64,000 bases of DNA from NCBI RefSeq assembly GCF_014649715.1, contig NZ_BMTO01000008.1:315828-379827 (forward strand), in the 5' to 3' direction. The stretch comes from Streptomyces lateritius. Lineage in GTDB: Bacteria > Actinomycetota > Actinomycetes > Streptomycetales > Streptomycetaceae. The notes beneath the pieces were generated by a model. It had not been told where the DNA came from. It saw only the letters and a program-made list of their open reading frames with translations, and did not search any database. A program made the position numbers and the translations under genes. Of this stretch, positions 7,995-16,889 are shown piece by piece (positions within the stretch are counted from its first letter, which is position 1; each line of letters begins with the position of its first letter).

Positions 7995-8827
7995 TCAGCC
8001 GGTCGACTCCGCCGTGCGGCGCGCCCGCTCGCGGTCCGGTATGCCCTCCAGGCGGAGGGTGAGCGCGCCCCCGTTCCTCGTCCACAGGAGCGTGGGGCCC
8101 GCCGTGCGGACCTTGTGCCTCCACACCGCGCCGGACGGGTCCGTCATCGGGAAGCTGAGCAGGGGCGGGGCCGCGAACCAGTGGCCCGGCGCGCCGTCCG
8201 GCAGGGCGACCCACTCCGGACGGGTTCCTGGCCAGCGCCGAAGGCGCCGTCCAGCGTCGCCGGGGACCGGCCGGGCCGGACGATCCCCTTCCCCTCCCGC
8301 CGGCAGAGGCTGATCACCGCCCGCCCGCGCTCGGCCGACCCCGTGACCGCCACCGCGTCCGGGGCGCCGAGCGCCTTGGGTGTCAGGGGCTCGAAGCCGG
8401 CCCACCGCCCGGCCTCGCCCAGCGGCACCGGATCCGGACACCCGGGGACCGCGGCGCCCGGCGACGGCCGCGCTCCCGGGTCGTACCGCACCTCGACCCA
8501 CCGATGCGGGCGCCGGTCCGCGACCGCCGCCCGCATCGGAGGCGTGAGCACCAGGACCACCGGAAGCCCGGAGAGGGCCGCGAACAGGGCCCGCCACCGC
8601 CGGGCCCGCCACCGCCGGGTCCGCCGACTCCGGTCTCCGCGGCTCGGTGCCGAGCAGATCCGCCTCCCGGCCCGCGACGGCACGCTGCCGCCCCACGGAG
8701 CGCACTGTGTTCCTGGTCTCATCGACCCCGCCCCGCACGCCACGGCGGCCCGCGGCGCGACCGCCGTAGGGGCGCGGACCAGCGTCGCCTCCGCCTCCGC
8801 CTCCCCGGCGCGTACGCGAGCGGTCAC
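7995..8827 (-). pseudogene. Frameshifted hypothetical membrane protein
   Basis: I do not recognise this protein. Coding content switches frames. From GTG 8827 (GAGGAGG upstream) one frame gives a helix LFAALSGLPVVLVLTPPM and then RPHRWVEVRYDPGARP through to about 8225. The natural continuation, RPEWVALPDGAPGHWF to a stop at 7995, lies in another frame; one extra base near 8218-8228 would explain it. Around 8640-8735 a second, compensating pair of shifts is possible, because the segment VDETRNTVRSVGRQRAVAG reads better in the other frame. A 15-bp in-frame duplication (RRWRA twice) is at about 8590. It is either a decaying gene or carries sequence errors. Confidence 0.55.
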
Positions 8828-8925
8828 CGCGGCCTCCTCGACGGTCGGGCCCCCCTCCCGCGTCCTCACACCTTTGGTACACCGGCAGTCGGGGATCGGT
8901 TCCCACACCTGAGAGAATGTGGGGC

Positions 8926-9993
8926 ATGGCCTCTGAACGCCCGCCCGTCGCCCACCACCACCCTCAGGGGAGTGGCTTCGCCATGCCGCATCGTCCGCGC
9001 GTGCTCTCCGGAATCCAGCCCACCGCAGGCTCGTTCCATCTCGGCAACTACCTCGGCGCCGTCCGCCAGTGGGTCGCCCTGCAGGAGACCCACGACGCCT
9101 TCTACATGGTGGTGGACCTGCACGCGATCACGGTCCCGCAGGACCCCGCGGAGCTGCGGGCCAACACCCGGCTCGCCGCCGCCCAGCTGCTCGCCGCGGG
9201 TCTCGACCCGGAGCGCTGCACGCTCTTCGTCCAGAGCCACGTCCCCGAGCACGCGCAGCTCGGCTGGGTGATGAACTGCCTCACCGGCTTCGGCGAGGCC
9301 TCCCGCATGACCCAGTTCAAGGACAAGTCCGCGAAGCAGGGCGCCGACCGGGCCACCGTCGGTCTCTTCACGTACCCGGTCCTGCAGGTCGCCGACATCC
9401 TGCTGTACCAGGCCCACCAGGTCCCGGTCGGCGAGGACCAGCGCCAGCACATCGAGCTGACCCGTGACCTCGCGGAGCGGTTCAACGGCCGCTTCGGCGA
9501 CACCTTCACGATCCCGGCGCCGTACATCCTCAAGGAGACGGCGAAGATCTACGACCTGCAGGACCCGACGATCAAGATGAGCAAGTCGGCGTCCACGCCC
9601 AAGGGTCTGATCAACCTGCTGGACGACCCGAAGACGACGGCGAAGAAGGTCAGGAGCGCGGTCACCGACACCGACACGGTCATCCGCTTCGACCCGGTGG
9701 ACAAGGCCGGCGTCTCGAACCTGCTCACGATCCTCTCCACGCTCACCGGCACGTCCGTCGACGCGCTGGTACAGGAGTACGAGGGCAAGATGTACGGCGC
9801 GCTGAAGACCGACCTCGCGGAGGTCATGGTGGACTTCGTCACGCCGTTCCGGACCCGTACGCAGGAATACCTGGACGACCCGGAGACGCTGGACTCGATC
9901 CTGGCCAAGGGCGCGGAGAAGGCCCGCGCCGTCGCCGCCGAGACGCTGGCGCAGACGTACGAGCGGGTGGGCTTCCTGCCCGCGAAGCACTGA
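8926..9993 (+). CDS. trpS: Tryptophanyl-tRNA synthetase
   Basis: This class Ic synthetase charges tRNA-Trp. The HIGH-type motif is PTAGSFHLGNYLG and KMSKS is at residues 217-221; between them lie the family blocks MTQFKDKSAK and VPVGEDQRQHIELTRDL. From ATG 8926 it is 355 residues. The first 19 residues (Pro/His-rich) precede the usual start region, and ATG 8983, with AGGGGAG upstream, would give a 336-residue protein that begins directly with the conserved strand. Streptomyces often have a second, antibiotic-linked TrpRS elsewhere; this context looks like the housekeeping copy. A terminator hairpin follows. Confidence 0.95.
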   Translation: MASERPPVAHHHPQGSGFAMPHRPRVLSGIQPTAGSFHLGNYLGAVRQWVALQETHDAFYMVVDLHAITVPQDPAELRANTRLAAAQLLAAGLDPERCTLFVQSHVPEHAQLGWVMNCLTGFGEASRMTQFKDKSAKQGADRATVGLFTYPVLQVADILLYQAHQVPVGEDQRQHIELTRDLAERFNGRFGDTFTIPAPYILKETAKIYDLQDPTIKMSKSASTPKGLINLLDDPKTTAKKVRSAVTDTDTVIRFDPVDKAGVSNLLTILSTLTGTSVDALVQEYEGKMYGALKTDLAEVMVDFVTPFRTRTQEYLDDPETLDSILAKGAEKARAVAAETLAQTYERVGFLPAKH

Positions 9994-10015
9994 GTCCAAG
10001 GACCCTGGCCACAGA

Positions 10016-10049
10016 GGTGGTGCAGGCCGCACACTGGCGCTGCACCACC
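10016..10049 (+). terminator. Terminator after trpS
   Basis: A perfect 10-bp stem (GGTGGTGCAG with CTGCACCACC) with a 14-nt loop lies 22 bases after the trpS stop. No U tract follows. It precedes the start of the next gene by 49 bases and may be partial. Confidence 0.65.
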
Positions 10050-10098
10050 ACGCGCGGACCACACGCGCGGACCGATCGATGAGATGAGGAGTGAAGAC

Positions 10099-10689
10099 GT
10101 GGGGACCGTAACGCTCGGCGTTTCGATCGCGGTCCCGGAGCCCTACGGCAGCCTGCTCCAGGAGCGGCGCGCGGGCTTCGGGGATCCCGCCGCGCACGGC
10201 ATCCCCACGCACGTCACCCTGCTGCCGCCCACCGAGGTGGACGACTCCCGGCTGCCCGAGATCGAGACGCATCTCGCCGGGGTCGCGGCCGGTGTCCGCC
10301 CCTTCCCGATGCGGCTCAGCGGGACGGGAACCTTCCGGCCGCTGTCGCCGGTGGTCTACGTCCAGCTCGCGGAGGGCGTGTCGGCCTGCACCTGGCTCCA
10401 GCAGCGGGTGCGCGACACCTCGGGGCCGCTGGTGCGCGAACTGCAGTTCCCGTACCACCCGCACGTGACAGTGGCGCACGGCATCTCCGAGGAGGCGATG
10501 GACCGGGCGTACGAGGAGTTGGCCGAGTTCGAGGCGGCGTGGACCTGCTCGTCCTTCGGGCTCTACGAGCAGGGCCCGGACGGGGTGTGGCGCAAGCTGC
10601 GATCGTACGCGTTCGGCGGGGGCCTCTCCGCCCCCTCCGTGCCCGCCCAGGGCAGCCCCCTCGACACCCCCACCCCCGCCACCGGCTGA
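10099..10689 (+). CDS. 2'-5' RNA ligase / cyclic phosphodiesterase family (2H) protein
   Basis: This 196-residue protein carries the two HxT motifs of the 2H phosphoesterase superfamily, HVTL at residue 38 and HVTV at residue 122. It lies in the YjcG/LigT-like group that cleaves or ligates 2',5' linkages or cyclic phosphates on RNA ends. GTG 10099 is chosen because GAGGAG lies seven bases upstream; ATG 10084 would add five residues. The Pro/Ser-rich C-terminus is variable. It follows trpS in the same direction, so an RNA end-repair or tRNA-related role is plausible but unproven. Confidence 0.85.
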   Translation: MGTVTLGVSIAVPEPYGSLLQERRAGFGDPAAHGIPTHVTLLPPTEVDDSRLPEIETHLAGVAAGVRPFPMRLSGTGTFRPLSPVVYVQLAEGVSACTWLQQRVRDTSGPLVRELQFPYHPHVTVAHGISEEAMDRAYEELAEFEAAWTCSSFGLYEQGPDGVWRKLRSYAFGGGLSAPSVPAQGSPLDTPTPATG

Positions 10690-10722
10690 CCTCCCCGCCG
10701 CTCCCTCAGGCCCCCCGCTGCG

Positions 10723-11481
10723 CTAGCGCACCGGCAGGCGGCGGAAGACCGGCCTCGGCACGTGCCGCAGCGCCGACATCACCACCCGCAGCGCCCCCGG
10801 CACCCACACCGTCTCCGAGCGCCGTCGCAGCCCCAGCTCGATCGCCCGGGCGACCGTCTCGGGCGTGGTCGCCAGCGGAGCCTCCGCCAGCCCCGCCGTC
10901 ATCTTCGACCGTACGAATCCCGGCCGTACGACCATCACGTGCACCCCGGTCCCGTGCAGCGCGTCCCCGAGTCCCTGGGCGAACGCGTCGAGACCGGCCT
11001 TGGACGAGCCGTAGATGAAATTGGCGCGGCGAGCCCGCTCGCCGGCCACCGAGGACAGCACCACCAGGGAGCCGTGTCCCTGCGACTGCAGGGCCCGCGC
11101 GCAGACCAGGCCCGCCGAGACGGCCCCCGTGTAGTTGGTCTGGGCGACCCGGACGGCGGCGAGCGGATCGGCCTCGTCGCGCGCCTGGTCGCCGAGGATT
11201 CCGAAGGCGAGGAGGACGAGGTCGATGTCGCCCTGGGTGAAGATCTTCCCCAGCCGCTCCTCGTGCGATTCCGTGTCGAGCGCGTCGAACGGGACGGTGC
11301 GGACGTCGGCGCCCAGCGCGCGCAGTGAGTCGGCGGCGGCCGTCAGGGCGGGCGAGGGGCGCCCGGCCAGCCATACCGTACGCGTGCGGCGGGCGATCAG
11401 CCGGCGGGCGGTGGCGAGACCGATCTCGGAGGTGCCGCCGAGCAGGAGCAGGGACTGCGGGGTGCCGAAGGCGTCCTTCAT
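10723..11481 (-). CDS. dprE2: Decaprenylphosphoryl-D-2-keto erythropentose reductase-like SDR
   Basis: This 252-residue short-chain dehydrogenase has the NAD(P) motif LLLGGTSEIG near residue 12 and the catalytic YxxxK as Y157 and K161 (IYGSSKAGLD). In mycobacteria DprE2 reduces the 2-keto intermediate made by DprE1, giving polyprenyl-phosphoryl-arabinose. The assignment rests on fold, the GGTSEIG signature and the position 14 bases downstream of a clear DprE1. ATG 11481 has GAGGAG ten bases upstream. It is the second gene of the dprE1-dprE2 operon. Confidence 0.88.
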   Translation of the reverse strand: MKDAFGTPQSLLLLGGTSEIGLATARRLIARRTRTVWLAGRPSPALTAAADSLRALGADVRTVPFDALDTESHEERLGKIFTQGDIDLVLLAFGILGDQARDEADPLAAVRVAQTNYTGAVSAGLVCARALQSQGHGSLVVLSSVAGERARRANFIYGSSKAGLDAFAQGLGDALHGTGVHVMVVRPGFVRSKMTAGLAEAPLATTPETVARAIELGLRRRSETVWVPGALRVVMSALRHVPRPVFRRLPVR

Positions 11482-11495
11482 GACGATCAAACTCC

Positions 11496-12875
11496 TCAGA
11501 GGGCGAGACGACGGGAGAGGTCCGAGGTGAAGACGGAGCGCGGGTCGAGCGCGGCGCGCAGCGCCCGGAAGTCGGCGAGCCTCGGGTACATCGCGTCGAG
11601 CAGGTCGGGGCGCAGTCGCGAGTCCTTGGCGAGGTAGACCCGGCCGCCGGCGTCCACCACCTCCTCGTCGAGCTCGTCGAGGAAGGCGCCGAGCCCGGAG
11701 AGGCGGGCCGGGATGTCCAGCGCGAGCGTCCAGCCGGGCATGGGGAAGGACAGCCAGCCGGGGTCTCCCTCGCCGAAGCGCTTCAGCACGGCGAGGAAGG
11801 AGGGGCAGCCGCGGCGCGCGATGCGCTGCACGATCCGGCGCAGGGTCTCCTCGTGGCCGTGTCCGACGACGAACTGGTACTGCACGAAGCCACCGCGGCC
11901 GTAGATCCGGTTCCAGTGCGGTACGCCGTCGAGGGGGTGGAAGAAGGCGGACAGGCGCTGGAGTTCGCCGGTGCGGCGGCGTGGGGCCCTGCGGTACCAG
12001 ACGTCGTTGAACAGACCGACGGTGGTGCGGCCGAGCAGCCCCTCGGGGACGAGGGCGGGGGCGGCGGGCAGCCGTCCGGGGCGGAAGGCGAGCGGTGCGC
12101 GGCGGGCGCGGCGGGGGAGGGCGTCGTACGGAGCGTGGTCGCCGCGGGTGAGGACCGAGCGGCCGGTGGCGGCGCCGCGGGCGAGCAGGTCGATCCAGGC
12201 GACGGAGTAGCGGTAGCGGTGGTCGGTGGCGGTGAGCCGGGCCATCAGGTCGTCGAGGTCGCCGGCGCGTTCGGTGTCGACGGTCATCAGGGAGGTCTCG
12301 ACGGGGAGGAGCCGGAGGGTGGCGGAGAGGATCACGCCGGTGAGGCCCATGCCGCCCGCGGTGGCGTCGAAGAGGTCCGTCCCGGGGACGACCGTACGGA
12401 TCTCCCCGTCGGCGGTGAGGAGTTCGAGGGAGGTCACGTGCCGGGCGAAGGAGCCGGAGACGTGGTGGTTCTTGCCGTGGATGTCGGCGCCGATCGCGCC
12501 GCCGACGGTGACGTACCGGGTGCCGGGGGAGACGGGGACGAACCAGCCGAGCGGGAGCAGCACCTCCATCAGGCGGTGCAGGCTCACCCCGGCGTCGCAG
12601 ACGACGAGGCCGGCGGTGGCGTCGATGGTACGGACGCGGTCGAGGCCGGTCATGTCGAGGACGGAGCCGCCGGCGTTCTGCGCGGCGTCGCCGTAGGCGC
12701 GACCGAGGCCGCGGGCGATGGAGCCGCGGGCGCCGCAGGCGCGGACGGCGTCGGACGCCTCCTCGTAGCTCCGGGGGCGGAGCACGCGCGCGAGGGTGGG
12801 CGCGGTGCGGCCCCAGCCGGTGAGGGGTTCGGACATGTCCGGGGCCTCGGTGTCGGTGGTGGTCTCGGCAGCCAT
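11496..12875 (-). CDS. dprE1: Decaprenylphosphoryl-beta-D-ribose oxidase-like FAD enzyme
   Basis: This 459-residue vanillyl-alcohol-oxidase-type flavoprotein matches DprE1, which oxidises polyprenyl-phosphoryl-ribose at C2'. The FAD-binding block contains GGAIGADIHGKNHHVSGSF (about residues 125-145), a DprE1 hallmark, and the N-terminus has GLGRAYGDAAQNAGG. DprE2 follows directly, and the upstream pathway genes (PAP2 and UbiA) diverge at 13034. ATG 12875 lacks an obvious ribosome binding site; ATG 12836 (MSEPLTGWGRT) is a good alternative start. Streptomyces make no arabinogalactan, so the end use of the product is open. Confidence 0.9.
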   Translation of the reverse strand: MAAETTTDTEAPDMSEPLTGWGRTAPTLARVLRPRSYEEASDAVRACGARGSIARGLGRAYGDAAQNAGGSVLDMTGLDRVRTIDATAGLVVCDAGVSLHRLMEVLLPLGWFVPVSPGTRYVTVGGAIGADIHGKNHHVSGSFARHVTSLELLTADGEIRTVVPGTDLFDATAGGMGLTGVILSATLRLLPVETSLMTVDTERAGDLDDLMARLTATDHRYRYSVAWIDLLARGAATGRSVLTRGDHAPYDALPRRARRAPLAFRPGRLPAAPALVPEGLLGRTTVGLFNDVWYRRAPRRRTGELQRLSAFFHPLDGVPHWNRIYGRGGFVQYQFVVGHGHEETLRRIVQRIARRGCPSFLAVLKRFGEGDPGWLSFPMPGWTLALDIPARLSGLGAFLDELDEEVVDAGGRVYLAKDSRLRPDLLDAMYPRLADFRALRAALDPRSVFTSDLSRRLAL

Positions 12876-13033
12876 GGAGGCGACCGTATCGCCCCTCCTG
12901 TCACTTATGCGTGGTTTGCCCTTCGGTTCGCCGAATGGGTGATTAAAGGAGTGTCAGGAAAGATTGCCGTGCGGTCGGCGGCCCGGCGGGCCAGAGTCGC
13001 CCCTGGTTGACCGAGAACCGGGAGGCGGAGCCG

Positions 13034-13606
13034 ATGCGATACGCGGACTGGGCCGGTGCCGAGCGGAGGCTCCTGGCCGTCCTGCGCGGCTGTGGACGGC
13101 GGACGCCGGTGGCGACGGCGGCCCGCGCGCTCTCCTTCGGCGGGGAACACGGCGCCCTGTGGCTCGCCGCCGGGCTCACCGGCGCGGCGGTGGACCGGAG
13201 ACGCCGGACCGGCTGGCTGCGCGGTACGGCCCTGATCGCCGGGGCACATCTGGCGAGCATGGGCGTCAAGCGGGTGGTGCGCCGGCCCCGGCCCGGGGCG
13301 GCGGAGTACGAACCCCTGGTCCGCACGGCGGGCCGGCACTCCTTCCCCAGCTCCCACGCGACCTCCGCGGCGGCGGCGGTCGTCGCCTTCGGCGCCCTGC
13401 ACCCGGCGGGCCGCCGCCTCGCCGCCCCGGTGGCCGCCGCGATGTGCGCCTCCCGCCTGGTCGTCGGCGTCCACTACCCGACGGACGTGGCCGCCGGAGC
13501 CCTCCTCGGCGCGGCGACGGCGGCCCTCGGCCGCCGCTGGCTGGGGGCGGCCCGTGAGGGTGCGGCACACGACGGGGTGGGCGGCGAGCGACGGCGGACG
13601 TCATGA
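13034..13606 (+). CDS. PAP2-superfamily membrane phosphatase, DPA pathway type
   Basis: This 190-residue integral membrane phosphatase shows the three PAP2 motifs: KRVVRRPRP (about residue 78), FPSSHATSA (about 102) and RLVVGVHYPTDVAAG (about 140). In mycobacteria the matching protein (Rv3807c type) is thought to remove the 5-phosphate from decaprenylphosphoryl-5-phosphoribose. ATG 13034 has GGGAGG upstream. Its stop overlaps the next gene's start (ATGA), so it is translationally coupled to the UbiA-type gene, exactly the mycobacterial pair. Confidence 0.88.
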   Translation: MRYADWAGAERRLLAVLRGCGRRTPVATAARALSFGGEHGALWLAAGLTGAAVDRRRRTGWLRGTALIAGAHLASMGVKRVVRRPRPGAAEYEPLVRTAGRHSFPSSHATSAAAAVVAFGALHPAGRRLAAPVAAAMCASRLVVGVHYPTDVAAGALLGAATAALGRRWLGAAREGAAHDGVGGERRRTS

Positions 13607-14571
13607 CCGAACGCACCACCGGAGCGGCCGCCGTGCTCGACTCGCCCGTGGTCGTTCAGGGGCGGGAACCGGTCGGCGCGCGACGGATGTTCGCCGTGCC
13701 GCTCGGGCTGCTGCTGACCGCGCGGCCCCGGCAATGGGTCAAGAACGTGCTCGTCGTCGCCGCGCCCGCCGCCGCCGGCCAGCTGGTCTCCTGGCACACG
13801 GCGTCCCGGCTCGCCCTGGTCTTCGCCCTGTTCACGGCCGCCGCCTCCGCCGTCTACCTCTTCAACGACGCCCGCGACGCCGCCGCCGACCGCGCCCACC
13901 CGGTCAAACGCCACCGCCCCGTGGCCGCCGGGCTCGTCCCCGTACCGCTTGCCTACGCCACCGGAACGCTGCTCGGTCTCGGAGCCGCCGTGGCGAGCGC
14001 GGTGCTGTGCAACCCCATGACCGCCGCGCTCCTCATCGCGTACCTCGCCATGCAGTTCGCGTACTGCGTACGGCTCAAGCACGTCCTCGTCGTCGACCTC
14101 GCCGTCGTCACCACCGGCTTCCTGATGCGGGCGATGATCGGCGGGGTCGCGCTCGCGATCCCGCTCTCCCGCTGGTTCCTCATCACCGCCGGCTTCGGCG
14201 CGCTCTTCATGGTCGCCGCCAAGCGGTACTCCGAAGCCGTCGAGATGGAGGCCGCGCACGGCGCGACCCGCGCGCTGCTCACCCGGTACACGACCGGATA
14301 TCTGCGTTTCGTCTGGCAGCTGGCGGCCGGTGTCGCCGTCCTCGGCTACTGCCTGTGGGCGCTGGAGAGCGGCGGCGTCGCCCACGGCGCCCTGCTCCCG
14401 TGGCGCCAGCTCTCCGTGATCGCGTTCATCCTCGCCGTGCTGCGCTACGCCGTCTTCGCGGACCGGGGCACGGCCGGCGCCCCCGAGGACGTCGTCCTGC
14501 GCGACCGGCCGCTCGCGGTCATCGGCCTGGTGTGGGCGGCGATGTACGGGATGGCGGTCACGGACCTGTGA
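13603..14571 (+). CDS. ubiA: Polyprenyl-phosphate phosphoribosyltransferase (UbiA type)
   Basis: This 322-residue integral membrane prenyltransferase-fold protein has the motif NDARDAAADRAHPVKRHRP starting at N88, characteristic of decaprenyl-phosphate 5-phosphoribosyltransferase (Rv3806c type) rather than of quinone UbiA. It should transfer phosphoribose from PRPP to polyprenyl phosphate. About nine membrane segments are visible. It overlaps the PAP2 gene by four bases. Together with dprE1-dprE2 it would supply polyprenyl-phosphoryl-arabinose. Confidence 0.9.
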   Translation: MTERTTGAAAVLDSPVVVQGREPVGARRMFAVPLGLLLTARPRQWVKNVLVVAAPAAAGQLVSWHTASRLALVFALFTAAASAVYLFNDARDAAADRAHPVKRHRPVAAGLVPVPLAYATGTLLGLGAAVASAVLCNPMTAALLIAYLAMQFAYCVRLKHVLVVDLAVVTTGFLMRAMIGGVALAIPLSRWFLITAGFGALFMVAAKRYSEAVEMEAAHGATRALLTRYTTGYLRFVWQLAAGVAVLGYCLWALESGGVAHGALLPWRQLSVIAFILAVLRYAVFADRGTAGAPEDVVLRDRPLAVIGLVWAAMYGMAVTDL

Positions 14572-14673
14572 GGTCGGTGGACGGTGGGCCGGTGGGCCCG
14601 AAACGGGGTCCGAGGTGAGGTCCGGGGCGAGGCCCGCGCGGTCAAGCGGTGGATCAACGGGTAGGCGGACGGC

Positions 14674-15597
14674 ATGGACTGGCTGACGAAGCTCCCCGTC
14701 ATCGGCCCCTGGGCCGCCCGGCTCATGCGGACGCACGCCTGGCGTTCGTACGAGACCCTCGACGAGGCCCACTGGACCCGGCTAGCAGCCGCCATCACCT
14801 TCCTCAGCTTCCTCGCCCTCTTCCCTCTGATCACCGTCGCCGCGGCGATCGGCGCCGCGCTGCTCAGCCGCGAGCAGCTCGACACGATCGAGGCGAAGAC
14901 CGCCGAGCAGGTCCCGGGGATCTCCGATCAGCTGAGCATCAACGCGCTGGTCGACAACGCCGGCACCGTCGGCATCGTCGCCGGCGCGCTGCTCCTGTTC
15001 ACCGGCATCGGATGGGTCGGCTCGATGCGCGACTGCCTGCGCGCGGTCTGGGGCATCGACGACGAGGACGAGGGCAATCCCGTCGTACGCAAGGGCAAGG
15101 ACGCGATCGTGCTGCTCGGGCTCGGCGGGGTGGGACTCGGCTCGCTCGCCGCGTCCTGGCTCGGCTCCACCGCCATCGGGTGGACCGCCGGCCAGACCGG
15201 GATCTCGGACCGGGGAGTGGGCGGCATCCTGCTCCAGGTCGCGGCGGTCGCCGTCGCCGCCGTCGCCGACTTCCTGATCCTGCTGTACGTCCTGACGCTG
15301 CTGCCCGGCGTCGAGCCGCCGCGCCGTCGTCTGATGGTGGCGGCGGTGATCGGCGCGATCGGCTTCGAACTGCTGAAGCTGCTCCTCGGCGGTTACATGC
15401 GGGGCGTCGCGGCCAAGTCGATGTACGGCGCGTTCGGTGTCCCGGTCGCGCTGCTCCTGTGGATCAATTTCACCGCCAAGCTGCTGCTCTACTGCGCGGC
15501 CTGGACCGCGACCGGGTCCGCCGGTCCTAGTCGTCCGACTCCTCGTCGGGGCGCTGACGGCGACGCACCAGCTCCGGCAGTGGCCAGCGATGGTTGA
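14674..15597 (+). CDS. YihY/BrkB-family inner membrane protein
   Basis: This 307-residue protein has about six membrane helices. The family start TRLAAAITFLSFLALFPLITVAAA, the DDEDEG loop and the C-terminal block GAFGVPVALLLWINFTAKLLLY are typical of YihY (once called RNase BN in error). The function is unknown. It lies 102 bases after the UbiA-type gene and may be read through from it. Its last 71 bases overlap, tail to tail, the 3' end of the carboxypeptidase gene on the other strand. Confidence 0.88.
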   Translation: MDWLTKLPVIGPWAARLMRTHAWRSYETLDEAHWTRLAAAITFLSFLALFPLITVAAAIGAALLSREQLDTIEAKTAEQVPGISDQLSINALVDNAGTVGIVAGALLLFTGIGWVGSMRDCLRAVWGIDDEDEGNPVVRKGKDAIVLLGLGGVGLGSLAASWLGSTAIGWTAGQTGISDRGVGGILLQVAAVAVAAVADFLILLYVLTLLPGVEPPRRRLMVAAVIGAIGFELLKLLLGGYMRGVAAKSMYGAFGVPVALLLWINFTAKLLLYCAAWTATGSAGPSRPTPRRGADGDAPAPAVASDG

Positions 15598-16780
15598 CCA
15601 GGAAGACCCCGCCCGCGAGCAGCACCAGGACCCCGCCGGCCACGGCGAGGGCGATCCCCGCCCCGCCGGACCTCTCCTCGGCCACCGCGCTCTCGAGCAC
15701 CGTGCCGGCCGCGTCCTTGCCGGGGGTGGGCGCGCCGTTCTCGGTGCCCGGGCTCGTACGGACGGACTTCGGCGGGACCAGTTCGCCGACCGGCTTCACC
15801 TTGCCGGACGCGGCGAAGCCCCAGTCGAGGAGCCGGGCGGTCTCCTTGTAGACCGCGTGCTGCTCCTTCGAGGAGGGGTTCATCACCGTCACCAGGAGCA
15901 CTTTGCCGTTGCGCTCCGCAACGCCGGTGAAGGTGGAGCCGGCGTGGGTGGTGTTGCCGTTCTTGACGCCCGCGATCCCCTGGTACGGCGCGATGCCGAA
16001 CCCGCCGGTCAGCAGCCGGTTGGTGTTCTGGATCTCGAAGGTCTCGCGCTTCTTGCCGGGCTTCAGCTCGCCGGGGAACTTCGCCCGGGCCGTGGCGCTG
16101 TACTCCCGGAAGTCCGCCTTCTGCATGCCGCTGCGGGCGATCAGCGTCAGGTCGTACGCGGAGGAGACCTGACCCGGGGCGTCGTAGCCGTCCGGTGAGA
16201 CCACGTGGGTGTCGAGCGCCTGCAGTTCGGCGGCGTGCTCGTTCATGTCCCGCACGGTCTGCGGAATGCCGTTGTTCATCGCGGACAGGACGCGCACGGC
16301 GTCGTTGCCCGAGCGAAGGAAGACGCCGAGCCACAGGTCGTGGACGCTGTAGGTCTGCTTCTCCTTGATCCCGACGAGGCTGGAGCCGGCACCGAGACCC
16401 GTCAGGTCCGTGGGGGCGACGGTGTGGAGCGCCGTCCTCGGGAACTTCGGCAGGAGCGTGTCCGCGAAGAGCATCTTGAGCGTGGAGGCGGGGGCCAGGC
16501 GCCAGTGGGAGTTGTGCGCGGCGAGCACCGCGCCGCTCTCCGCGTCCGCGACGATCCAGGAACGGGCGGACAGCTCCTTGGGCAGCACCGGGGCGCCGGG
16601 GCCGAGCTGGACCTGGGTGCCCGGCCGGCCGAGCAGCGTGCCTCCGACGGTGGACATGACGGCGGGCGGCTTGGGCTGTTTGTCCTCCTTGCTGTCCGCG
16701 TGGGCCGCCGGTGAGGCGGCGAGGAGAGGGAACAGCACGGCGGCGGTGACCGCCCAAGCGGTCTTGTTCGAAGCAGGCAC
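15527..16780 (-). CDS. D-alanyl-D-alanine carboxypeptidase (penicillin-binding protein, S11)
   Basis: This 417-residue enzyme trims or regulates peptidoglycan stem peptides. It has a signal peptide (to about residue 27), the active-site SxxK as S99-TL-K102 (APASTLKML), the SGN triad motif (LRSGNDAVR) and a KNG variant of KTG (VKNGNTTHAG). A membrane anchor near the C-terminus (GIALAVAGGVLVLLAGGVFLV) is followed by a basic tail. GTG 16780 puts the signal peptide at the N-terminus; there is no clear ribosome binding site. Its 3' end overlaps the YihY gene by 71 bases. Related S11 enzymes in streptomycetes have been linked to cell-wall glycopolymer phenotypes. Confidence 0.93.
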   Translation of the reverse strand: MPASNKTAWAVTAAVLFPLLAASPAAHADSKEDKQPKPPAVMSTVGGTLLGRPGTQVQLGPGAPVLPKELSARSWIVADAESGAVLAAHNSHWRLAPASTLKMLFADTLLPKFPRTALHTVAPTDLTGLGAGSSLVGIKEKQTYSVHDLWLGVFLRSGNDAVRVLSAMNNGIPQTVRDMNEHAAELQALDTHVVSPDGYDAPGQVSSAYDLTLIARSGMQKADFREYSATARAKFPGELKPGKKRETFEIQNTNRLLTGGFGIAPYQGIAGVKNGNTTHAGSTFTGVAERNGKVLLVTVMNPSSKEQHAVYKETARLLDWGFAASGKVKPVGELVPPKSVRTSPGTENGAPTPGKDAAGTVLESAVAEERSGGAGIALAVAGGVLVLLAGGVFLVNHRWPLPELVRRRQRPDEESDD

Positions 16781-16889
16781 GGTCGAGAACGTACAGGTAC
16801 CGATCAGGGAACCGAACCCCGCCAGGCGGTTCCCCGGCGGCCGTCCACCCAGACGCGGGGCTCGTGGGACGGGCGGTGATACTGGGGAC

